DNA of 64,000 nucleotides from Brachyspira murdochii DSM 12563 (GTDB lineage Bacteria; Spirochaetota; Brachyspiria; Brachyspirales; Brachyspiraceae): NCBI RefSeq assembly GCF_000092845.1, contig NC_014150.1, positions 1,302,001 to 1,366,000 of the forward strand, read 5' to 3'. Shown piece by piece: positions 35,854 to 45,015 of this stretch (position 1 is its first letter; each line of letters starts with the position of its first letter). The notes under the pieces were generated by a model. It saw only the letters and a program-made list of their open reading frames with translations, ran no database searches and was not told where the DNA came from. The position numbers and the translations under genes were made by a program.

Positions 35854-37305
35854 ATGGAATATGAAGCAGTCATAGGATTAGAAGTGCATGTTCAGCTTAA
35901 TACTAAAACAAAAGCATTCTGTTCATGCCCAAATACTTTCGGTGCCCCTGCAAATACACTAACTTGTCCAAGATGTCAGGCTCACCCGGGTACTTTGCCT
36001 ATAGTTAATAAAGAAATGGTGCATAAAACTATTAAAGCAGGACTTGCTACTAACTGCACTATTCAAAAGAAAAGCAGATTCGCTAGAAAACATTATTTCT
36101 ACCCGGATTTGCCTTCATACTATCAGATTACTCAAATGGACGAACCTATTTGTACAGAAGGGCATCTTGATATAACTGTACTTAATGATGACGGCTCCTC
36201 TTACAATAAAAGCATAAGAATAAACAGAATACATATGGAAGAAGATGCAGGAAAACTTGTACATGATGATACTGGAAGACCTTTAAGCTATGTAGATTTA
36301 AACCGTGCAGGCTGCTGTTTGATAGAATGTGTAAGTGAGCCAGATATTTCTACAGGTGAAGAAGCATATCAATATTTAACAGAGCTTAAAAAAATATTCA
36401 AATACATTGATGTTTCTGACTGTAATATGGAAGAAGGTTCTTTAAGATGCGATGCCAATGTTTCAATACGCCCTAAAGGAAGTAAAGAACTTGGAGTTAA
36501 AACTGAAGTAAAAAACATGAACAGTTTTAGAAATGTAAGACTAGCTATTGATTATGAAATCAAAAGACAAATAAAAGCTCTAAATAATGGAGAGAAAATC
36601 TTACAGGAAACAAGACTTTATGATGCTAAAGAAAACACTACTAAAGGTATGCGTTCAAAAGAGGGTGCTGCAGATTACAGATATTTCCCAGACCCAGATA
36701 TACCTCTTTTAGTGCTTCAAGATGAAGAGATTGAAAATGCTAAAAAAGAACTCCCAGAACTTCCTCAGCAAAAACGTGAAAGACTTAAAAAAGATTATGA
36801 TTTACCAGATCAGGATATAGTAGTGCTTACAGAAGATGCTGCTTTAGCGGACTACTATGAAGATGCAGTTAAGGCATATCCTAAACAGCCTAAAAAAATA
36901 AGCAACTGGATTATGGTAGAAGTTAATGCATACTTAAACAAAAAACTTCAAACTATAAAAGATTTCAAACCAAAACCAGAACATATTGCTGAAATCTTCA
37001 AACTTATAGATGAAGGCGTTATAAGCGGTAAAATAGCTAAAGAAATTTTTGAAGATATGTGCGAAACAGGAGAAGCTCCTTCTGCTATAGTAGAGAAAAA
37101 AGGAATCAAACAAGTAAGCGATACTGGAGAGCTTGAAACAATCATAAGAAAAGTTTTAGAAGAAAATCCTAAATCAGTAGCAGACTTCAAAGCGGGTAAA
37201 GAAAAATCATTCGGTTTCTTAGTAGGTCAGACTATGAAAGCTACTAAAGGACAGGGCAATCCTAAACTTGTTAATGAAGTATTAAGAAAAGTTTTAAGCG
37301 AATAA
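35854..37305 (+). CDS. gatB: Aspartyl/glutamyl-tRNA amidotransferase subunit B
   Basis: 483 aa, normal length. It opens EYEAVIGLEVHVQLNTKTKA, with the zinc-type cysteines CSCPN and CPRCQAHPGTLP, the catalytic-channel region RIHMEEDAGKLVHD, and the C-terminal YqeY-like helical domain that binds tRNA. With GatA and GatC it converts mischarged Glu-tRNA-Gln or Asp-tRNA-Asn. gatA and gatC are not adjacent here. A TTAGGA site lies before the ATG. Confidence 0.97.
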   Translation: MEYEAVIGLEVHVQLNTKTKAFCSCPNTFGAPANTLTCPRCQAHPGTLPIVNKEMVHKTIKAGLATNCTIQKKSRFARKHYFYPDLPSYYQITQMDEPICTEGHLDITVLNDDGSSYNKSIRINRIHMEEDAGKLVHDDTGRPLSYVDLNRAGCCLIECVSEPDISTGEEAYQYLTELKKIFKYIDVSDCNMEEGSLRCDANVSIRPKGSKELGVKTEVKNMNSFRNVRLAIDYEIKRQIKALNNGEKILQETRLYDAKENTTKGMRSKEGAADYRYFPDPDIPLLVLQDEEIENAKKELPELPQQKRERLKKDYDLPDQDIVVLTEDAALADYYEDAVKAYPKQPKKISNWIMVEVNAYLNKKLQTIKDFKPKPEHIAEIFKLIDEGVISGKIAKEIFEDMCETGEAPSAIVEKKGIKQVSDTGELETIIRKVLEENPKSVADFKAGKEKSFGFLVGQTMKATKGQGNPKLVNEVLRKVLSE

Positions 37306-37334
37306 TTAAATTACTATATATAGTCTATATTATT

Positions 37335-37370
37335 AATAAGAGTTTTATATTAATTTATGAAACTCTTATT
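37335..37370. terminator. Hairpin between gatB and the polysaccharide locus
   Basis: AATAAGAGTTT and AAACTCTTATT pair perfectly around a 14-base loop between convergent genes. The T-runs after it are interrupted, so termination efficiency is uncertain. Confidence 0.65.
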
Positions 37371-37407
37371 AATTTATTAAAAAATTATTTTTATAATAAG
37401 CATATAC

Positions 37408-38694
37408 TCATTTATTTTCTATAATATTATTTGCTGCCTCAAATCCGCTATTTATAGTTTGATCTGTCCAATAATATTCCCATTTTCCATATCTACCTGC
37501 TGTATATATGTTATTTTCTTTTAACCAGTCTAAAACTATTTTTTTATTGATTTCTGTATCGAGTGTAAATAATATATTAGCATACTTATGGTAATCTAAT
37601 TGAGCAAACTCTAGCTGCTTATAATCGAATATTTTCATTTCTAAAAGTTTATTAATAGTATGCTCCACTATTTCATTATTACTTAAATTTATTTGTTTGA
37701 ATTTAGAACAAGGTATTTCAGTCTGCAATGAAGTATAACCTTCAGGTGCATTATATGGAGATTTTAAGCTAGCAATGTAAACTCTAGGAAATAAAATTTC
37801 TTCATCATATACATAAAACCATAAATAAGGTAAATTCACTTTTCCTTTTAATCCTATCGATACAGTATAACCTGATGTATAACAAAGCTTTGAGGCTGCT
37901 TCTTTTACATTATTTGGAATATCTTCAATGATGTTAGTAATATAGGTTAATGGTAAAGTAGATATAATTTTATCATAATTAGTTTTATATCCATTATCAA
38001 ATAATAGTTCCTTTTTCTTAATATTCCATCTAATCAAATTATGATTTAATCTAATATTTTCTTTTGGGGTCCAAGAATCAAAGAAACTTTGAAATCCACC
38101 ATGTTGTGGATATCTCATTTCACTAGCATAATATTTAGATTTACTGTCTTTATTCCAAGCACCATACTCTATTTCCTTCAAATCACTTTTAATCACTCTA
38201 TAACCAATCCAATTAACACTCATATTTTCTGCTTCTGTAGTCCAATATTTTCTGGTATACTTATCTGAAAATTCTTTGGCAAAATAATATCCAAAAGAAG
38301 CATCAAGCCATTCTCTATAATTTTTAGGATTTTCTATATTCGGTCTATTTTTAAAACCTTCTATTATTTTTATTTTTTGTTCTTTATCTAAAGGATATAA
38401 ATTACTTTGAGTAGGATTTCCAAGCCATAAACCTTTATAATAATTAGCTACATTTGGAATATGGCTGTAATATTCATTAGAAGCAATATTAAATAATTCC
38501 ATAATTTGATTGTCTTTTGTAAAAGAGAAATGCGGAAATCTATCAAAAATAAATTTACCTATTTTTAATCTTCTGCATAATCCGCCATATTCATTTTCTT
38601 TTTCGAATATTTCAAAATTAATATTTTTTTGCTTTAATTTATAACCTGCAGATATACCAGATATTCCAGCACCTAATATTATAACTTTATTCAT
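37408..38694 (-). CDS. FAD-dependent amine oxidase/UDP-galactopyranose mutase-like protein
   Basis: About 428 aa. The N-terminus KVIILGAGISGISAGYKLKQ is a FAD-binding Rossmann fold, with FEKENEYGGLCRR as the second FAD contact as in protoporphyrinogen-oxidase and UGM-like flavoproteins; the C-terminus has GRYGKWEYYWTDQTINSG. I use the ATG at 38694 rather than the TTG one codon before it. It overlaps the GT2 gene at 38687 and is the last gene of the polysaccharide operon. A role in sugar ring contraction or sugar oxidation is inferred from context. Confidence 0.82.
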   Translation of the reverse strand: MNKVIILGAGISGISAGYKLKQKNINFEIFEKENEYGGLCRRLKIGKFIFDRFPHFSFTKDNQIMELFNIASNEYYSHIPNVANYYKGLWLGNPTQSNLYPLDKEQKIKIIEGFKNRPNIENPKNYREWLDASFGYYFAKEFSDKYTRKYWTTEAENMSVNWIGYRVIKSDLKEIEYGAWNKDSKSKYYASEMRYPQHGGFQSFFDSWTPKENIRLNHNLIRWNIKKKELLFDNGYKTNYDKIISTLPLTYITNIIEDIPNNVKEAASKLCYTSGYTVSIGLKGKVNLPYLWFYVYDEEILFPRVYIASLKSPYNAPEGYTSLQTEIPCSKFKQINLSNNEIVEHTINKLLEMKIFDYKQLEFAQLDYHKYANILFTLDTEINKKIVLDWLKENNIYTAGRYGKWEYYWTDQTINSGFEAANNIIENK

Positions 38695-39625
38695 CAAAAT
38701 TTATTCTTTCCTCTTCTATAACTAATGGTTTTTTAACCATTCTAAGATTAATATTTAGAATATACTCACCTAAAAGTCCTATAAAAAATAATTGTACTGA
38801 ACCTATAAAAAATACACCAACCATTAATGTCGCCATACCTATTGGATATGTATTCCAATGTACGATCTTTTGTATAAATGTTATTAATCCTATAAAAAAA
38901 GTTATTATAGAAAATGTAAATCCAATAAAAGTTGAAACTCTCAATATAACTTTAGAATAACTTATTATAGACAACATTGCTATGTCATATGATTTATAAA
39001 AACTAAGTTTAGATTTACCTGTTTTTCTTTTTTCATGTATATATGGTATTTCTTTTATTTTAAAACCAAATTCTCCAACTACATTTTTAAAATATGGTTC
39101 AGGATCTTCTATTTTTCTCAATATATCAATAAAATCTTTATCATAAAGGCCAAAACCATTGAAATTAGATATTATTTTGGCACTGTCTATTTTAGATAAA
39201 ATAGATATTATTTTATAATAAATACCTCTTAAAATGGAAACAATACCTTCATTACTTTTTGTTTTTTTAGCTATAACTACTTTATATCCATTTTCCCATT
39301 CTTTAATAAAATCAGATATTAATTTAGGAGGATCTTGAAAATCTGCAAATATAAGTATTGCACAATCTCCTGTTATTTGAGTTAATCCATAATAAAAATT
39401 CTTTAATGGACCAAAATTTCTGGAATTAAAAATAGCTTTAACATTTTTATTTTTTTTGCATAAATCTCTTATTATATATCTCGTATTATCTGTAGAACAA
39501 TTATCTATAAAAATAATTTCATAATCATAATTAAAATTAGATATAATTTTTATAATTTCTTTTGAAATAGGTTCTATATTTTTTTCTTCATTATATGTTG
39601 GAACTAGTATACTAATTTTTTTCAT
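38687..39625 (-). CDS. GT2 family glycosyltransferase (GtrB/DPM1-like), copy A
   Basis: 312 aa. The catalytic GT-A domain begins KISILVPTYNEEKNIEPIS, has the DxD-type FADFQDPP (about 95-102), and two C-terminal membrane helices (about 230-290), the layout of polyprenyl-phosphate sugar transferases such as GtrB. It ends INFDE. It is a paralogue of the gene at 39649, with the same layout and no repeat tail. AGGAGAG precedes the ATG. It starts only 23 bases after the present stop of the upstream paralogue, across an intrinsic terminator. Confidence 0.93.
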   Translation of the reverse strand: MKKISILVPTYNEEKNIEPISKEIIKIISNFNYDYEIIFIDNCSTDNTRYIIRDLCKKNKNVKAIFNSRNFGPLKNFYYGLTQITGDCAILIFADFQDPPKLISDFIKEWENGYKVVIAKKTKSNEGIVSILRGIYYKIISILSKIDSAKIISNFNGFGLYDKDFIDILRKIEDPEPYFKNVVGEFGFKIKEIPYIHEKRKTGKSKLSFYKSYDIAMLSIISYSKVILRVSTFIGFTFSIITFFIGLITFIQKIVHWNTYPIGMATLMVGVFFIGSVQLFFIGLLGEYILNINLRMVKKPLVIEEERINFDE

Positions 39626-39648
39626 TCTACTCTCCTATACTAAATTAT

Positions 39649-40737
39649 TTAAAATAAAAAGCCTGTTGCTAAAATTTTAGCAACAGGCTTGCAATAAACT
39701 ATATTTCTTATATAATTGTATCTAGGAAATACTATCTGTTCTGTTCTGTTCTGTTCTGTTCTGTTCTGTTCTGTTCTGTTCTGTTCTGTTCTGTTCTGTT
39801 CTGTTCTGTTAAAGTTAATTCTTTTTTCTTCAACGACTAAAGGTCTTTTCATAACCCTCAAATTAATATTAAGTATATATTCACCTAAAAGACCTATAAA
39901 AAATATTTGTACAGTACCTATAAAAAATACTCCAACCATTAATGCTGCTATACCTATTGGATAGGTATTCCAGTTAATCAACTTATAAATTAAAGTTATA
40001 AAACCAATAATAAATGTAATAACTGAAAATAAAAAACCAAACATAGTAGCAAATCTAAGTACAATTTTAGAATAACTAGTAATACCAAGCATGGCTAAAT
40101 CATACATTCTATAAAAATTAAAACTAGATTTCCCTTTTTCTCTTTTTTTATGCTCATAATATAATTCTTTGATTTTGTATCCAAGTTCTGCTACTATTCC
40201 TCTCAAATAAGGTTCTGAATCTTCCAAGTTTTTAAGTATATTTATAAAATCTTTATCATATAATCCAAATCCATGAAAATTTTCTATCTGTTCTACATCA
40301 GATATAGATTTAATTAATTTATAATAAAACTTTCTTATGATAGACATAAATATATTTTCGTTACTTTTTAATTTTTTACCTATTACTATTTTATACCCAT
40401 TTTCCCATTCTTTAATAAATTCTGGTATTAACTCTGGTGGTTCTTGAAAATCTGCATAGATTAGTATGGTACAATCTCCTGTAGTTTGCGTAAGACCATA
40501 AAATATAGATCTACTAAATCCAAAATTTTTTGCATTAAAAATTGCTTTAACATGTTTATTTTCTTTGCATAAATTAATTATAATGTTTCTTGTATTGTCC
40601 TTAGAATAATTATCTATAAATACTATTTCATAATCATAATTTTCTAAACTCTTTAATATTTCTTCTAATTTTGTAACCACATTAATAATATTATCTTCTT
40701 CATTATATGTAGGAACTAATATACTAATTTTTTTCAT
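39649..40737 (-). CDS. GT2 family glycosyltransferase, copy B, with repeat-encoded C-terminal tail
   Basis: 362 aa. Residues 1-310 parallel copy A (KISILVPTYNEEDNIINVVT, YADFQEPPELIPEF, two C-terminal membrane helices). At the point where copy A ends (INF), copy B continues with five NRTEQ units encoded by a pentanucleotide repeat, then a 28-residue tail. That tail is encoded across the terminator hairpin at 39659-39690. With one more or fewer repeat unit the frame stops soon after the repeat. The tail is hence set by repeat number and is probably not a functional domain. It overlaps the upstream epimerase gene by four bases (ATGA). Confidence 0.92.
   Translation of the reverse strand: MKKISILVPTYNEEDNIINVVTKLEEILKSLENYDYEIVFIDNYSKDNTRNIIINLCKENKHVKAIFNAKNFGFSRSIFYGLTQTTGDCTILIYADFQEPPELIPEFIKEWENGYKIVIGKKLKSNENIFMSIIRKFYYKLIKSISDVEQIENFHGFGLYDKDFINILKNLEDSEPYLRGIVAELGYKIKELYYEHKKREKGKSSFNFYRMYDLAMLGITSYSKIVLRFATMFGFLFSVITFIIGFITLIYKLINWNTYPIGIAALMVGVFFIGTVQIFFIGLLGEYILNINLRVMKRPLVVEEKRINFNRTEQNRTEQNRTEQNRTEQNRTEQIVFPRYNYIRNIVYCKPVAKILATGFLF
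39659..39690 (-). terminator. Perfect-palindrome intrinsic terminator inside the GT2-B reading frame
   Basis: GCCTGTTGCT and AGCAACAGGC pair as part of a perfect 32-base palindrome; on the minus strand it is followed by TTTTTATTTTAAAT. It is the strongest hairpin of the locus and lies between the two GT2 genes, but in the present repeat state the GT2-B frame is translated right through it. Confidence 0.88.
39736..39810. repeat. Microsatellite (CTGTT)15
   Basis: Fifteen perfect pentanucleotide units (75 bases), AACAG on the coding strand, at the 3' end of the GT2-B coding region. Five-base units change the frame with each gain or loss. Confidence 0.98.
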
Positions 40738-41612
40738 TTTGTATACTCCAAAATAAGTTGATCTAAAATATCATTGATATTAGAATACTTATTGAAACCT
40801 ATTTCATTAATAAGTTTTGAATTATCTCCAATTATAATATTAGGTTCATTAGTATTTAATTCTTTTAACTCTAATAAATTTTCTTTATTCATTTTTTTAG
40901 CTATTATTAATGCAAAATCTTTTAATGATATCGCTTTACCAGAACAAATATTTATACTTCCTTTAAAATCTGAATCTGTAATGAAGGCTATAGCTTTTGC
41001 CACATCCCCAGCAAACATATAATCTTTTTTTAATTGTGAATGATTTATAGAAACTTTTTTATCATTTTTTAAATTATTAATTATATATGGAAATAATCTA
41101 TTTTGATCTTCATTTTTACCGTACATATAAAATATTCTACACCAACATAAGTCAATATCATATTTTTTACAATATAATTCAGATACTTCTCTTAAATAAT
41201 TTTTACATTTAGTATATATACTAATAGGATTTAATTCATCATATTCTTTTATTTTACTATCTTTGAATTTATATTCAAAACAAGTACCTGTATAAATTAC
41301 CCTTTTACCTCCATTTTCTTTAAAATATTTAAGCATATTTATAGATGAAGCAAGTAAATCAAAATTGGAATCTGAATCTAAATATCCTTGTTTTGTATCC
41401 CAAGCTAAATGTATTAAATATTCAGGTTTTATTTCTTTAAATTTATTTTCTAATTGAGTTGTATTATTAATATTAAGTTTTATATAATACAGTTTATCAG
41501 TTTCTATATTCCTAGTACCTATTCCATACACTTCAAAACCTAATTCTTTTAATGGTTCTGATATATATTGTCCTATTAGTCCATTAATTCCAGTAACTAG
41601 TACTTTCTTCAT
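40734..41612 (-). CDS. NAD-dependent sugar epimerase/dehydratase, copy 1
   Basis: 292 aa extended-SDR protein. NAD-binding motif VTGINGLIGQYISEPL (about 5-20), substrate-side YCKK-type catalytic region (CKNYLREVSELYCKKYD) and DYMFAGDVAKAIAF. Likely an NDP-sugar epimerase or reductase (RfbD/GalE-like). Its 3' part from 40803 to 40981 matches copy 2 at 42332-42510 with a single mismatch, far closer than the rest of the genes. It overlaps the GT2-B start and lies 10 bases after the RmlC-like gene. Confidence 0.9.
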   Translation of the reverse strand: MKKVLVTGINGLIGQYISEPLKELGFEVYGIGTRNIETDKLYYIKLNINNTTQLENKFKEIKPEYLIHLAWDTKQGYLDSDSNFDLLASSINMLKYFKENGGKRVIYTGTCFEYKFKDSKIKEYDELNPISIYTKCKNYLREVSELYCKKYDIDLCWCRIFYMYGKNEDQNRLFPYIINNLKNDKKVSINHSQLKKDYMFAGDVAKAIAFITDSDFKGSINICSGKAISLKDFALIIAKKMNKENLLELKELNTNEPNIIIGDNSKLINEIGFNKYSNINDILDQLILEYTK

Positions 41613-41622
41613 AAATTAAATC

Positions 41623-42156
41623 CTAAAAAATAAAATCTGGTATATTTTTATCTTTTTCATTCATTATTCTATTTTCACATTCAGGCCATTTAATATTAAA
41701 TGCCAGATCATTCCATCTTAAATAACCATAAGCATCAGGTACAAAATATGTACTTAAGAAATAAGCAACTATAGTATCATCTTCTAATGTCTGAAAACCA
41801 TGGGCAACATAAGGAGGAATATAAACCATTTTTCCATTTTCTTCTGATAATTCAATAGAGGAATATTTACCATAAGTAGGAGAATCTTTACGTATATCTG
41901 CTATTACATCAAATATTTTCCCTTTTAAACATCTAACAATCTTTATTTCTGGATAAGGATATTTTTGATAATGCATACCTCTTAATGTACCTACTTTTTT
42001 ATTATAGTTTATATTAGATTGTATTAAATTAAAATTTAAATTATATTTTTCGAGTTCTTTATTATCAAACATTCTTAAAAAATAGCCTCTTTCATCTTCT
42101 ATATAATTATTTTGCAATATATATGAACCTTCTATAATATTTTTTCTTATAATCAT
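41623..42156 (-). CDS. RmlC-like dTDP-4-dehydrorhamnose 3,5-epimerase
   Basis: 177 aa cupin. Family motifs: ERGYFLRMFDNKEL, TLRGMHYQKYPYPEIKIVRC, and YIPPYVAHGFQTLEDDTIVAY with the active-site His/Asp region. It epimerises a dTDP- or CDP-4-keto-sugar. rmlA, rmlB and rmlD are not in the window, so the donor may not be rhamnose. GGGAG precedes the ATG. In one of three repeat states of the upstream epimerase gene, translation would end as an ATGA overlap on this start codon. Confidence 0.93.
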   Translation of the reverse strand: MIIRKNIIEGSYILQNNYIEDERGYFLRMFDNKELEKYNLNFNLIQSNINYNKKVGTLRGMHYQKYPYPEIKIVRCLKGKIFDVIADIRKDSPTYGKYSSIELSEENGKMVYIPPYVAHGFQTLEDDTIVAYFLSTYFVPDAYGYLRWNDLAFNIKWPECENRIMNEKDKNIPDFIF

Positions 42157-42238
42157 TCAACACTCCCATATTTAAATAAATATAGGAATGTATTGACATT
42201 TAATTTTTGATAAAGTACAATAAAGCAGGATTTATATT

Positions 42239-43135
42239 TTACTGCTCTGCTCTGCTCTGCTCTGCTCTGCTCTGCTCTGCTATTAACTTACAAATAATAT
42301 CTTCCATATTACTATAATTATTAAAATTTAATTCATTAATAAGTTTTGAATTGTCTCCAATTATAATATTAGGTTCATTAGTATTTAATTCTTTTAACTC
42401 TAATAAATTTTCTTTATTCATTTTTTTAGCTATTATTAATGCAAAATCTTTTAATGATATCGCTTTACCAGAACAAATATTTATACTTCCTTTAAAATCT
42501 GAATCTGTAATTAAAGCTATAGCTTCTGCTACATCTCCAGCAAACATATAATCTTTTTTTAAGTGGGAATGATTAATAACAACTTTTTTATTTTCTTTTA
42601 AATTATTAATGATATATGGAAATATCCTTTTAGGATTTTCATTTTTTCCATAAGTATAAAAAACCCTGGCCCAACAAAAATCAATGTTATTTTTAATACA
42701 ATAGTATTCTGATATTGCTCTCAAATAATTTTTACATTTAGCATATGTACTAATAGGATCAATTTCATCATATTCCTTTAATTTATTATCAGTAAATTTA
42801 TACTCAAAACAAGTGCCTAAATAAACTGCTCTTCTACCATTGTTTTTTTTAAAATACTTTAACATCTCAATAGAAGAAGTTAATAAATCAAACTGATAAT
42901 TTGAATTTAAATCTTGTGTACTCCAAGCTAAATTTATCAAATATTCTGCCTTTATATCATCAAAAATATTTTCAACTGATTTATAATCAGAAATATCTAA
43001 CTTTATATATTTAAATTCTTCAGATATAATATCTCTGGTACCTATTCCATAAACATCAAATCCAAATTTCTTTAGAGGGGATGCTATATACTGACCAATT
43101 AAACCAGTAATTCCTGTTACTATAATTTTTTTCAT
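42239..43135 (-). CDS. NAD-dependent sugar epimerase/dehydratase, copy 2, with repeat-encoded C-terminus
   Basis: 298 aa, paralogue of the gene at 40734. NAD motif VTGITGLIGQYIASPLKKFG at the start and DYMFAGDVAEAIALITDSDF later. The last residues (AEQSRAEQSRAEQ) come from the (CTGCT)8 repeat and the frame stops directly after it with TAA. Other repeat numbers change the end: nine units would stop after a few codons, seven or ten would extend by 29 codons to the start of the RmlC-like gene. The catalytic core is not affected. Confidence 0.9.
   Translation of the reverse strand: MKKIIVTGITGLIGQYIASPLKKFGFDVYGIGTRDIISEEFKYIKLDISDYKSVENIFDDIKAEYLINLAWSTQDLNSNYQFDLLTSSIEMLKYFKKNNGRRAVYLGTCFEYKFTDNKLKEYDEIDPISTYAKCKNYLRAISEYYCIKNNIDFCWARVFYTYGKNENPKRIFPYIINNLKENKKVVINHSHLKKDYMFAGDVAEAIALITDSDFKGSINICSGKAISLKDFALIIAKKMNKENLLELKELNTNEPNIIIGDNSKLINELNFNNYSNMEDIICKLIAEQSRAEQSRAEQ
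42242..42281. repeat. Microsatellite (CTGCT)8
   Basis: Eight perfect pentanucleotide units (40 bases), AGCAG on the coding strand, at the very 3' end of the epimerase gene. Confidence 0.98.
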
Positions 43136-43287
43136 AAAATATCCAAACTAATATACTTATTATCATCAAATATTATCAACAATACTAATTTCATTTATAT
43201 ATTTTTTGTAGCAAAAATACACATTATATACATAGTATTTTCTGCTATTACTATTTTATTACTATCAGTTTTAAACAATTTCCATTT

Positions 43288-45015
43288 TTATACTATTTTT
43301 ATATTTTTAATTAATATATTTGTTCTAGTTAATATAGTTTCAATAAGTACTACTAGCCATATTGAACCTGATAAAAAAGTTCCTAAAGTTGCTGAAACAG
43401 GAATAGAAGTTTGAAAAGGCATTAAAAGTAAAACAAATAATATTAAAAATATATAATCTATTTTATAGAATTTATCTTTAATTAAAAATAATATGAGCAC
43501 AGGATACATAAATAATTCAGAATAATAAGCAGTTGTAGGAGTTTGTATAGATATTATTATTAATAACAGTACTTTTTTCCAATATTCATTTGCTACAAAA
43601 GAATATATTATTGATATTATAAAAAGTATAAATAGTATCATTTTTGATAAAGTAATACTAATTCCAAATTTAGATATAAATAATGCTAAACCATCTCTAA
43701 TAGGAAATAATTCAGAAAACAACTTTCCATTCGATATAAATTGAACAAAATTTTCTAAAAAACTATGTTTGTTAAAAAAGAAAAATGGCAGAAATACTAA
43801 ACCTAATGTTATTGAAGCCCCTATAACTATATCTTTATATCTTTTTTCTTGTAAAAGTAAAAAACCTAATAACACAGGGTAAACTTTCAATGCTGAAGCA
43901 ATACCTAAACATATTAATGCTATAATTTGTTCATATTTTTTTTCTGATTTATATAAACATAAAAACATTACTACGAATGCTGCAGTGTGAAACATTATAT
44001 TTGCCCTTTCTATTGTAAATATAACAGGTGTTGTTATAAATAATAATAAAGGAATTATATAATTATAATCCTTTTTACTATATAGTTTTTTTAAAAACAA
44101 AATAAAAAGTAATACAGCAATAAACATAAATATTACCAAAGACATATTAGATACAGGATCAACTTGAACGTCATACAAGCTCATATTAGCATAATTTCTT
44201 ATAATAGAGAAAGGATATATTAATAAATATGATAATGGCAAATAAGATTGATATGCCTGACCCAAAACATAGTCAAAGTAAGGATCTTTTCTAGCAATAA
44301 ATCTTAATACATTATAAAAGTCAGCAAATAAATCCCAACCACCTAATACAATATTCAATTGTCTTCCACCTTTATCTTTTATAAAGAAAATAATAAAAAG
44401 CAAAATAGTAAAAGACAATAGTAATACAAAAAGTAAAGGAACATTTTTTATAATCTTATTATCCGCATATTTAATAAATAAACTTATAAGTATTATGCTT
44501 CCTAATGCTATTAAAATTATATCTATATTTAGTTTAAATGCTAATACATATATTATATTATCTATTTTTTCATTATATTCCAATATTTTCTCAGAAATTA
44601 AATTACCGAAAGGACTTCCTCCTTCATCCATTTTAATTTCTTTAATAAAACTATTATTCTCTAATATCTTGTTAACATTAGGATAAACCATATATAAATC
44701 ACTATGTTTAAAAATCTTACTATAATACCCCATTTTTAAACCATAACTATAATTTGTAATAGCTTCATTTGTAAATATATAATTAGTAATAGCATTATTA
44801 TCTAATTTGTCATCTGTAGTAAAAATTTTTTTAGTTTCTTCTATATCAAATCCATTTAATTGTAAAGTTCTATTTATATGATTATCATCAAAAATAAAGT
44901 TAGACAAATAACCAACTCTTTCTTTACCTGCTGATGTATATAGAATTATAAAAGTTATAAAACAAATTATTAGTAATGAAAGACATATTTTAAAAAATAA
45001 ATTATTATTATTCAT
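43288..45015 (-). CDS. GT87-like integral membrane glycosyltransferase
   Basis: 575 aa with about 11-13 membrane segments. A first helix (about 8-26) is followed by a large soluble loop (about 27-160) and then a polytopic region. GGWDLFADFYNVLRF, ERANIMFHTAAFVVMFL and ASALKVYPVLLGFLLLQEKRY fit the GT87/DUF2029 family, which use polyprenyl-phosphate sugars in the periplasm. GGAG lies 6 bases before the ATG. The start codon overlaps the stop of a short leader frame whose reading depends on a GTTT repeat. It is the first main gene of the polysaccharide operon. Confidence 0.85.
   Translation of the reverse strand: MNNNNLFFKICLSLLIICFITFIILYTSAGKERVGYLSNFIFDDNHINRTLQLNGFDIEETKKIFTTDDKLDNNAITNYIFTNEAITNYSYGLKMGYYSKIFKHSDLYMVYPNVNKILENNSFIKEIKMDEGGSPFGNLISEKILEYNEKIDNIIYVLAFKLNIDIILIALGSIILISLFIKYADNKIIKNVPLLFVLLLSFTILLFIIFFIKDKGGRQLNIVLGGWDLFADFYNVLRFIARKDPYFDYVLGQAYQSYLPLSYLLIYPFSIIRNYANMSLYDVQVDPVSNMSLVIFMFIAVLLFILFLKKLYSKKDYNYIIPLLLFITTPVIFTIERANIMFHTAAFVVMFLCLYKSEKKYEQIIALICLGIASALKVYPVLLGFLLLQEKRYKDIVIGASITLGLVFLPFFFFNKHSFLENFVQFISNGKLFSELFPIRDGLALFISKFGISITLSKMILFILFIISIIYSFVANEYWKKVLLLIIISIQTPTTAYYSELFMYPVLILFLIKDKFYKIDYIFLILFVLLLMPFQTSIPVSATLGTFLSGSIWLVVLIETILTRTNILIKNIKIV

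Noticed and set aside
39716-39964. Plus-strand frame rich in CSVLF repeats across the CTGTT microsatellite
   Set aside because: It is only the complementary reading of the repeat and of the GT2-B 3' end; no ribosome site and no coding sense outside the repeat.
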